A stretch of DNA of 11,456 nucleotides from Candidatus Bathyarchaeum sp. (GTDB lineage Archaea > Thermoproteota > Bathyarchaeia > Bathyarchaeales > Bathyarchaeaceae), in NCBI GenBank assembly GCA_003096255.1, contig PIXS01000336.1:1-11456 (forward strand). The letters run 5' to 3'. Under the pieces are notes generated by a model. That model saw only the letters and a program-made list of their open reading frames with translations, was not told the DNA's origin and ran no database searches. Shown piece after piece: positions 6,885 to 11,456 of this stretch. The stretch's first letter is position 1. Every line of letters starts with the position of its first letter. The translations under genes were made by a program, and so were the position numbers.

Positions 6885-6894
6885 GTAACGTTAC
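6885..6894. repeat. 10-base perfect palindrome at the HerA-like gene start region
   Basis: GTAACGTTAC is a perfect palindrome lying 16-25 bases before the TTG start, at or just before the transcript start predicted from the TATA-like box (about 6883-6886). That is a typical position for a repressor site, but a single 10-base palindrome can arise by chance. Confidence 0.3.
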
Positions 6895-6905
6895 CATCAT
6901 CTTTT

Positions 6906-6913
6906 TTATTTAT
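6906..6913 (-). promoter_or_regulatory. TATA-like box for the HerA-like operon
   Basis: ATAAATAA on the minus strand lies within a longer A/T run. It would start transcription near 6883, just before the GGAGG SD for the TTG at 6869. Confidence 0.4.
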
Positions 6914-7046
6914 CTATCTCAACGTTCTGAAGCAGCTCAACTGTTGGGTTTGAATTTTTGGGTAAATCTTACATATTGATTTGATTCAAATAGGTAGTCT
7001 GACGTCCCTTTGGGTTGTCTTTGTGCAACGGTGTTGATAAAAGAAA

Positions 7047-8066
7047 ATGGCGGTTGACGGAAAAATAGTAATTTTGGCTGTTGTAGGCATAGTAGTTACA
7101 TTGCTTTTTGCAACATTTATCATAACAAATATACCACTTCAACCTCCTTCTCCAGAATCCAAGGAAGTGCCCCATGAGAACAAATGGGGAATCTACGTTT
7201 TTGACTTCGAAACAGAAAAAACAGAACTGATTTACTCTTCAGCAGAAAAGATTTCGCGCATACGCCTAAACAACGCTGGAGATAAGCTGGTTTTCTATCA
7301 TGAGGTCGGCAACAGCAGCGAATCCCCACTGGAGGGCTCGATCATAAATCCCTGTGAGGAGATTTGCAGCATCAACGTTGACGGCACGAATTACAGGCGG
7401 ATTACTTACAACGAGTCCTTTGATTTATTGCCCTGCTGGTCAACTGACGATTCAAAAATTTTTTTCCTGTCCTTCCGCGAAACCATGGACATATTTGTGA
7501 TGGATGCTGACGGCGCCAACATACAGGAAGTTTATGATTCTGGCGATCATGACAGCGACCTACACTGCTCAGGCGGTAAGCTGGCTTTCACAAGGGACAG
7601 CCAAATATGGATAATGAATGAGGATGGGACAGGGCTTGCTCAGGTTACTGATCCTCCTCGGGCAGGTGAAAAGGGAAACGCTGTTTTGCCCTTCGGGGAC
7701 TATGACCCAAACTTGAGTCCCGACGGAAGCAGGACAGTTTTTGAGCGGATGGTTGATGATGCGACAACTCATGGCAACTACAACCTTTACGTAATTAACA
7801 CAGATGGTTCAGGAGAAACAGCAGTCACAGATACGGGCTACACGCAGGGCATTGCCGCCTGGTCTTACTCAGGAGAACAGATTGTGTATATGGTGAGTGC
7901 TATAGGAAACGATGGAAAATATGACCTGTACCTTGTTAATTCTGATGGTACACAAAACCGTGACATCACTCCAGACTATTTTCCAGCAGACTTTCTTTGC
8001 TATGAGCCCATCTTCTCAAAAGATGACGCAAAAATCTTTTTTGTTGGGCAATGGTTCCAAGATTAG
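7047..8066 (+). CDS. Membrane-anchored TolB/PD40-type beta-propeller protein
   Basis: This encodes 339 residues. One hydrophobic helix (about 7-28) after a short N-terminus, then a Pro-rich linker (30-42), indicate an extracytoplasmic protein tethered by a signal anchor. Six propeller repeats are visible: IYVFDFETEKTELI (49-62), SINVDGTNYRRIT (108-120), IFVMDADGANIQEV (149-162), IWIMNEDGTGLAQVT (187-201), LYVINTDGSGETAVT (247-261) and LYLVNSDGTQNRDIT (294-308). They are linked by WSTDDSKIFF- and LSPDGSRTVF-type strands as in TolB/WD40-like PD40 repeats. Such propellers serve as protein or ligand binding platforms; the partner here is unknown. It has at least four cysteines (103, 107, 130, 174) that could form disulfides outside the cell. 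The SD is weak (GATAAAAG), so the exact start rests on the good placement of the anchor helix. It is divergent from the HerA-like operon. Confidence 0.88.
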   Translation: MAVDGKIVILAVVGIVVTLLFATFIITNIPLQPPSPESKEVPHENKWGIYVFDFETEKTELIYSSAEKISRIRLNNAGDKLVFYHEVGNSSESPLEGSIINPCEEICSINVDGTNYRRITYNESFDLLPCWSTDDSKIFFLSFRETMDIFVMDADGANIQEVYDSGDHDSDLHCSGGKLAFTRDSQIWIMNEDGTGLAQVTDPPRAGEKGNAVLPFGDYDPNLSPDGSRTVFERMVDDATTHGNYNLYVINTDGSGETAVTDTGYTQGIAAWSYSGEQIVYMVSAIGNDGKYDLYLVNSDGTQNRDITPDYFPADFLCYEPIFSKDDAKIFFVGQWFQD

Positions 8067-8084
8067 ACAAATTAAACGTGTGTT

Positions 8085-8101
8085 TATTCCTTCTTGGAAT
8101 A
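8085..8101. repeat. Inverted repeat between the propeller and CBS genes
   Basis: TATTCC-TTCTT-GGAATA has perfect 6-base arms around a 5-base spacer. It lies after the propeller stop and about 20 bases before the CBS-gene TATA box, so it could be part of a terminator stem (no T run follows) or a regulator site for the CBS gene. Confidence 0.35.
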
Positions 8102-8121
8102 CCGAATAAGCCTGAATGACC

Positions 8122-8130
8122 GTATATACT
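8122..8130 (+). promoter_or_regulatory. TATA-like box for the four-CBS gene
   Basis: GTATATACT lies about 45 bases before the ATG at 8171 and would start transcription near 8150. That is downstream of the in-frame ATG at 8141 and just before the AAGGGGA SD at 8159-8165, so it helps decide the start. Confidence 0.45.
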
Positions 8131-8170
8131 TTAATTACCAATGACGGGTATAATACATAAGGGGAATAAG

Positions 8171-9037
8171 ATGTCTAACGGCTCATGTTCTCAAGATGCT
8201 GTGGGCACCAAAAACAGTGAAGGCGTCACGCAGCACTGTGAAATAGAAAATATCATGAGTTCTGAACTTGTAAACATAACTCCAGAAAACACGTTGTATG
8301 AAGCAGCCAGAACAATGGGCGAAAAACGCATCGGAAGCCTGATAGTGATGAAGTATGAGACTGCAGTAGGCATAATCACGGAAAGGGACCTGCTGCGGGA
8401 AGTTGTGGAAAAAGAAATTGCTCTAGAAAAGGATTGGCTGGCTGGCGGCGTGAGCATTAAAGAAGAAAAAGTTGAGTCAGTCATGACCTATCCGCTCATC
8501 ACGATATCCATAAAAGCCAGCGTGAAAGAGGCAGCCCAAAGGATGATCGAAAACAGAATCCGTCGCCTTCCAGTTCGTGAACACGGAAAGGTTGTGGGCA
8601 TAATGACCGCCGCAGACCTCATTCGCTGTCTCCCAGAGTCCACAGAGAATCTGCAGCCGTGGTTTGAAGTTGATTACTTCATGAGAAAACGCATCATAAC
8701 AGCAGATGAGGAAACCTCTGTTGAGGGAGTAGCAAAGATTATGGGCGAAGAGAGCATCGGCAGCGTCATCATCACCCGAAACGAAGAACCCATAGGCATA
8801 TTCACTGAAAGAGACCTGCTCACAAAATTCTTGGCACAAGACAAATCATTGAAGATAGCCGTGGGCAAAGCTTGCTCATCACCCCTTATTACAGCACCCT
8901 TGAGCAGTAGTATTCATGATGCTGCCGCCGTCATGACATCAAAACATATCAAGAGATTGCCGATCATCAAAGACGATAAACTGATAGGAATCCTTTCAGC
9001 ACGGGACTTGGTAGAGGCATACGCCCGAGCAAAATAG
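8171..9037 (+). CDS. Four-CBS-domain protein
   Basis: This is a 288-residue soluble protein made almost entirely of four CBS motifs, i.e. two Bateman modules: about 25-80 (ending GIITERDLL), 102-155 (GIMTAADLI), 168-222 (GIFTERDLL) and 231-285 (GILSARDLV). CBS pairs usually bind AMP, ATP, S-adenosylmethionine or similar nucleotides and regulate partner proteins. No catalytic domain is attached, so this is a stand-alone sensor whose partner cannot be read here. The first 24 residues are polar and hold two of the few cysteines (Cys6, Cys23). An ATG at 8141 would add ten residues, but it precedes the predicted transcript start. The ATG at 8171 has AAGGGGA 5-6 bases upstream, so I prefer it. It converges with the membrane winged-helix gene. 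Confidence 0.93.
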   Translation: MSNGSCSQDAVGTKNSEGVTQHCEIENIMSSELVNITPENTLYEAARTMGEKRIGSLIVMKYETAVGIITERDLLREVVEKEIALEKDWLAGGVSIKEEKVESVMTYPLITISIKASVKEAAQRMIENRIRRLPVREHGKVVGIMTAADLIRCLPESTENLQPWFEVDYFMRKRIITADEETSVEGVAKIMGEESIGSVIITRNEEPIGIFTERDLLTKFLAQDKSLKIAVGKACSSPLITAPLSSSIHDAAAVMTSKHIKRLPIIKDDKLIGILSARDLVEAYARAK

Positions 9038-9054
9038 CTGAAGCTACTTGACTT

Positions 9055-9513
9055 TCAGTCGCCATTTTTTTCTGGCGTGTTTTTTTGTCGCAGCAGTAAT
9101 CCTTCTGCGAGGAACAGGGCAAAGGCGATGGCGTTTGTTGCTATTAGGTATAGGATTGCAAGGTTTGGGGTTTGTTCTGTTGAGAAGAATTGTACATAAA
9201 TGATGATGGTTTCTATGACTAGTATGCCTAAGAAAAATAGGGAGTAGCACATCAGTCTTGGCACGAGGTTTCGTCCAATCCAGATGTGTCCGCTGATGCT
9301 TGCTTTCTCTTTGACTACGTATTCGCCTGCTTCGTTCTTCTGGAGTAGTCCAGTGTTTTCGAGTTTTTGAAGGTGCCAGTATGCTAGACTTGGGCTGCTG
9401 AGGTTTGCGCCTCTCATGACTTCCCGTGGACCAACAGGCTTCCCCTGTTTTACCACGTACGAGTATACATTTAGTGTTGTGCCTTCAGGCTCTTGACTGT
9501 CTGCTGTGGTCAA
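9055..9513 (-). CDS. Membrane-bound winged-helix transcriptional regulator
   Basis: This encodes 152 residues. Residues about 12-70 form an ArsR/MarR-like winged helix (LNVYSYVVKQGKPVGPREVM, then SSPSLAYWHLQKLENTGLLQ and a wing EAGEYVV). Two membrane helices follow (about 83-110 and 117-141) with a short external loop (STEQTPN) and a charged cytoplasmic tail. The likely job is DNA binding at the inner face of the membrane, responding to a signal in or outside it; small proteins of this layout are common in Bathyarchaeia-like genomes. The start is TTG at 9513, with GAGGA 8 bases upstream and only 3 bases after the stop of the exported-protein gene, so the pair is one operon. No extracellular sensing domain is present, so sensing might depend on the partner protein. 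The C-terminal codons overlap the CBS-gene terminator on the other strand. Confidence 0.85.
   Translation of the reverse strand: MTTADSQEPEGTTLNVYSYVVKQGKPVGPREVMRGANLSSPSLAYWHLQKLENTGLLQKNEAGEYVVKEKASISGHIWIGRNLVPRLMCYSLFFLGILVIETIIIYVQFFSTEQTPNLAILYLIATNAIAFALFLAEGLLLRQKNTPEKNGD
9060..9086 (+). terminator. Hairpin plus poly-T terminator after the CBS gene
   Basis: CGCCA (9060-9064), a loop of seven T and C, and TGGCG (9073-9077) form a 5-base-pair stem followed by a run of seven T (9080-9086). Both T runs could stop an archaeal polymerase. The element lies 23 bases after the CBS stop and inside the last codons of the convergent winged-helix gene. A weaker hairpin, TAGC-TGAA-GCTA (9035-9046), covers the CBS stop; on the minus strand it is followed by TTTT and may serve the opposing gene. 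Confidence 0.5.
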
Positions 9514-9516
9514 GGC

Positions 9517-10551
9517 TTAGTTCCTCGGTTCAATGAATGCTTCCACGCCGAAGGAGTCCATTACGAACATTTGGTCCTCCGACAGGATTGTGTTGTATAT
9601 GTATCCGTCTTCTGTTATTTCAAGTTGAATCGGCTTCAGTTCCGTTGCCGTTGACAATGTATCAAGGGCAGCTTCAATGGGTATGTAGTTGCGAATCATT
9701 GTATGAATAGTTAAATTTCCCGTCTTCAATGCATCAAGTCCATCAGCAGACTCAGAGAGTATTCCTCTACCTGTGAATACAATCAACCGTGACTGATGCG
9801 GAGCCCACGTGTTATCAAAGTTATCGGGTCCTGTCCAAATGAATTGGCAGCCAGCGAAGTTATTGCTTGTATTATGGTAATCTCGCCTTTCTGTGAATAC
9901 ATAGCGGTTAGACACAAGACTATCAGACCCAGTTCCAACAAAGTAGAAATTGTCATCGTTGCGGGTTACGTTAATTCTGTCCGTGACATCAACCCATACG
10001 CCGTCAATATACATTTGAGTGCTGAGTAGTGAATTATCGGAATTAGAATACTCGTCCATTAAATAAACGCCTTCTTGCAAATATGCTTCAGTCCAAGTTC
10101 CGTTTTCTAGTTGTGTACTGGGGAACGATGTAACGTTGACCCATTCATCGTCAAGCCATGCGCCCTCAACCCACCAGGTTCCACCATGAGTACCCTTAGC
10201 GCCACTAATTCCACCTGTGTGGATTTCCCCTGCTGTACAGAAATCAGCATCTAAGAGTAAGGCATCTTCGTCAGAGTGATTTGTGATATTAAGAACAACA
10301 AAATATGGCACTGCGGAAACGTTTCCACTGTAAACTTCAGAGAATGGGAAAGGCATCGTGGTAACGTTAGGATTGTCTTGAATACTGAAGTTGGCGTACA
10401 CAACATTGACACTGAACTCCGCTTTTGGACCGTCAGGCAATGATGGACCTGGCCGTATTTCAAGTTCTGAGAGTAGAAGAGGTGAAGCGAAAACCGTTCC
10501 TACAAGCATCGAAAGTATTCCGAGCCAAATCATGTTTACTTTAAGTTTCAT
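9517..10551 (-). CDS. Exported, sequon-rich surface protein of unknown function
   Basis: This encodes 344 residues from ATG at 10551. A signal peptide is clear: MKLKVN, a hydrophobic core, then VFA-SP near residues 20-24. No second membrane helix is seen, so the protein is probably released or held at the surface. Ten N-x-S/T sequons are present (for example NFS, NVT, NVS, NIT, NHS and NGT), far more than in the cytoplasmic proteins here, which fits N-glycosylation outside an archaeal cell. The middle has two similar elements, LDDEWVNVTSF and IDGVWVDVTDRINVT, and many Trp/Tyr residues, suggesting a beta-sandwich. I do not recognise a family. TTG (10563) and GTG (10560) are possible longer starts, but GGTGA just before the ATG at 10551 favours the latter. 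It is co-directional with the membrane winged-helix gene 3 bases downstream and follows the UspA-type gene by 107 bases. Confidence 0.85.
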   Translation of the reverse strand: MKLKVNMIWLGILSMLVGTVFASPLLLSELEIRPGPSLPDGPKAEFSVNVVYANFSIQDNPNVTTMPFPFSEVYSGNVSAVPYFVVLNITNHSDEDALLLDADFCTAGEIHTGGISGAKGTHGGTWWVEGAWLDDEWVNVTSFPSTQLENGTWTEAYLQEGVYLMDEYSNSDNSLLSTQMYIDGVWVDVTDRINVTRNDDNFYFVGTGSDSLVSNRYVFTERRDYHNTSNNFAGCQFIWTGPDNFDNTWAPHQSRLIVFTGRGILSESADGLDALKTGNLTIHTMIRNYIPIEAALDTLSTATELKPIQLEITEDGYIYNTILSEDQMFVMDSFGVEAFIEPRN

Positions 10552-10600
10552 TTTTTTCACCAAACAAGCATTTCCAAAAAGTGGCTATTAGCTCTAATTC

Positions 10601-10628
10601 TAGAACAGTTACGTTCTACCAATAGAAC
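10601..10628. promoter_or_regulatory. TAGAAC half-site array upstream of the exported-protein gene
   Basis: Three copies of one 6-base half-site alternate in orientation: TAGAAC (10601-10606), GTTCTA (10613-10618, the reverse complement) and TAGAAC (10623-10628), with spacers of 6 and 4 bases. The array starts 50 bases before the ATG at 10551, upstream of AT-rich TATA candidates at about 10583-10598, so it sits where an activator or repressor could bind. The adjacent winged-helix protein is the obvious candidate ligand, but this is inference. Confidence 0.45.
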
Positions 10629-10658
10629 ATACAACCAGTCCCATCCTTTTTGTTTGTA

Positions 10659-11084
10659 CTATTTCACTATTAGTACCGGGCATTGGGCATGCAATGTCAC
10701 GCCATGGCTTACGCTTCCAAGAAAAAGTTCTTTCAATGTACTTAGTCCCCTTGCACCCATAACAATTAAATCGAAATTTCCATCTCGGGCTACTTCAACA
10801 ATCCCCTCAACAATATGCCCTTCTTTTAACAGAGTTTCAACAGGAACGCCTTCAGCATAAGCCATCTTGTTGCCTTCCGCCAAAATTTTTTCGCCAGCTT
10901 TACGAAGTTCCAGAACATACTCATTAATCTGCAAAGGAGTTAGCTTAAACACAGTAATTGAATACATGTGAAGCAACACAATTTCGCCATCAAACCTTTT
11001 AGCTATCTGAATGGCCTTTTCCAAAGCTTGCAACGAATGTTCAGATCCATCCAAAGGAACCAAAATCTTCTCAAACACAACCAT
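10659..11084 (-). CDS. Universal stress protein (UspA family), ATP-binding type
   Basis: This is a 141-residue single-domain Usp. The N-terminal strand and loop FEKILVPLDGSEHS (4-17, Asp12) and the C-terminal nucleotide loop G110-A-R-G113-x9-G123-S124 match the ATP-binding subgroup (G-2x-G-9x-G-S/T). IVMGARG and the final CPVLIVK strand are typical. Such proteins are cytoplasmic dimers linked to stress or energy state; no particular partner is shown here. The length is standard and nothing is missing. The ATG at 11084 follows a GGGGG run immediately upstream, too close for a good SD. A TATA-like ATATATTT at 11115-11122 predicts a leader of only about 6-10 bases. The exported-protein/regulator pair follows on the same strand after 107 bases that hold their own regulatory array, so read-through is possible but not required. 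Confidence 0.93.
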   Translation of the reverse strand: MVVFEKILVPLDGSEHSLQALEKAIQIAKRFDGEIVLLHMYSITVFKLTPLQINEYVLELRKAGEKILAEGNKMAYAEGVPVETLLKEGHIVEGIVEVARDGNFDLIVMGARGLSTLKELFLGSVSHGVTLHAQCPVLIVK

Positions 11085-11114
11085 TCCCCCAATATAATGA
11101 CGTTTGACAACTCA

Positions 11115-11122
11115 AAATATAT
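11115..11122 (-). promoter_or_regulatory. TATA-like box for the UspA-type gene
   Basis: ATATATTT on the minus strand, within GCATATATTTTG, lies about 30-38 bases before the ATG at 11084 and predicts a near-leaderless transcript. Confidence 0.4.
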
Positions 11123-11319
11123 GCCTTTTCATAAGGCACAACTCAAAAAAAGGGCTTAAAAATACGGTGACAATGCTAGCATCATGGAAAAAATAACAAA
11201 TAAATTTAACCAAAATTCAGTAAATAGTGTATTTTTACCAAAAAATGAAATCTAAATGCAAATACGAGTAAAAATTGTCCATTAAATTCGTAAGGTAAAT
11301 TCATTGTTTTTGTAACAAA
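11123..11319. other. AT-rich intergenic stretch before the SRP RNA gene
   Basis: No protein gene of reasonable size is seen. A TATA-like CTTAAAAAT (11154-11162) lies about 25 bases before an ATG at 11184 that opens only 23 codons (MEKITNKFNQNSVNSVFLPK, then NEI). The base composition is low-complexity A/T. The stretch separates divergent transcription of the UspA-type gene and the SRP RNA. Confidence 0.35.
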
Positions 11320-11327
11320 CTTTTAAT
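11320..11327 (+). promoter_or_regulatory. TATA-like box for the SRP RNA gene
   Basis: CTTTTAAT, preceded by AACAAA, lies about 25 bases before the expected 5' end of the RNA (about 11345-11350), the normal spacing for an archaeal stable-RNA promoter. Confidence 0.5.
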
Positions 11328-11346
11328 GGGTCTATGATGTCTGTTT

Positions 11347-11456
11347 GTGTTGGCGGGTCTAGGCGGGGGGCTAGGGGTCCCTTGCACCGTAAACCCTCTA
11401 CACGACGGGCTGAATGCTTTGGCGAGGCGTAAAAGATCGCTAGGCATCCTTGGTCC
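11347..11456 (+). ncRNA. Archaeal signal recognition particle (7S) RNA, 5' part only
   Basis: The sequence from about 11351 matches the conserved 5' domain of archaeal SRP RNA, the RNA core of the particle that targets nascent membrane and secreted proteins. Helix 3 forms from the G run at 11366-11370 and TCCCT (11378-11382) with loop CTAGGGG (11371-11377). Helix 4 forms from CCGT (11387-11390) and ACGG (11405-11408) with loop AAACCCTCTACACG. The two loops can pair over six positions (11372-11377 with 11395-11400, one G-U), which is the hallmark loop-loop contact of this domain. The rest of the roughly 300-base molecule, including the SRP54/SRP19-binding domain, lies beyond the right edge. 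The exact 5' end is inferred from the TATA-like box. Confidence 0.88.

Noticed and set aside
8477..8839. Minus-strand open frame of 120 codons across the CBS gene
   Set aside because: It is a shadow of the four CBS motifs on the plus strand, without a start signal.
1..11456. Mobile elements, CRISPR arrays, attachment sites
   Set aside because: No transposase or integrase frame, no regularly spaced direct repeats, and no terminal inverted repeats were seen by reading.

Overview
The window looks archaeal. It ends in the 5' part of an archaeal-type signal recognition particle (7S) RNA. Several genes have TATA-like boxes about 25-30 bases before the inferred transcript start, and proteins are a mix typical of uncultured TACK-group archaea: a HerA-like ATPase, a universal stress protein, a four-CBS protein, a small protein resembling the NitrOD5 family, a DUF8091-like protein and a sequon-rich exported protein. 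I infer a Bathyarchaeia-like genome; this rests on gene style rather than a marker-gene comparison. Both leaderless-style starts and Shine-Dalgarno (SD) starts occur. At five minus-strand starts (2876, 4025, 4424, 4663, 9513) a GGAG/GAGGA/AGGTGA core sits exactly 8 bases before the start codon, and I used this to correct several starts.

Layout. Bases 1-489 (-) hold the N-terminal part of a membrane-anchored, externally facing protein that runs off the left edge. Bases 700-1210 (-) hold a 52-residue gene that overlaps a 120-residue NitrOD5-like gene. Bases 1406-2071 (+) encode a DUF8091-like protein with a possible PD-(D/E)XK-type core and a C-terminal winged helix. Bases 2088-4025 (-) are an ABC exporter operon whose ATPase appears to start at an ATA codon. 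Bases 4194-6869 (-) are a HerA-like ATPase followed by a 55-residue charged protein and a 76-residue two-helix membrane protein, ending at a poly-T tract.

On the right, 7047-8066 (+) is a membrane-anchored six-bladed beta-propeller and 8171-9037 (+) a four-CBS protein. These converge on a minus-strand pair (10551-9055) of an exported sequon-rich protein and a membrane-bound winged-helix protein. A UspA-type protein (11084-10659, -) lies upstream of that pair. After about 260 AT-rich bases the SRP RNA begins near 11347 and leaves the right edge.

Together the genes suggest a cell-envelope and stress-signalling neighbourhood: an exporter, surface or exported proteins, a membrane-tethered regulator next to a possible operator array, and two adenylate-binding families (CBS, Usp). 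No mobile element, CRISPR array or tRNA was found. The most interesting candidates for uncharacterised biology are the HerA-like operon without an adjacent NurA, the exported-protein/membrane-regulator pair with its TAGAAC half-site array, and the DUF8091-like putative nuclease.
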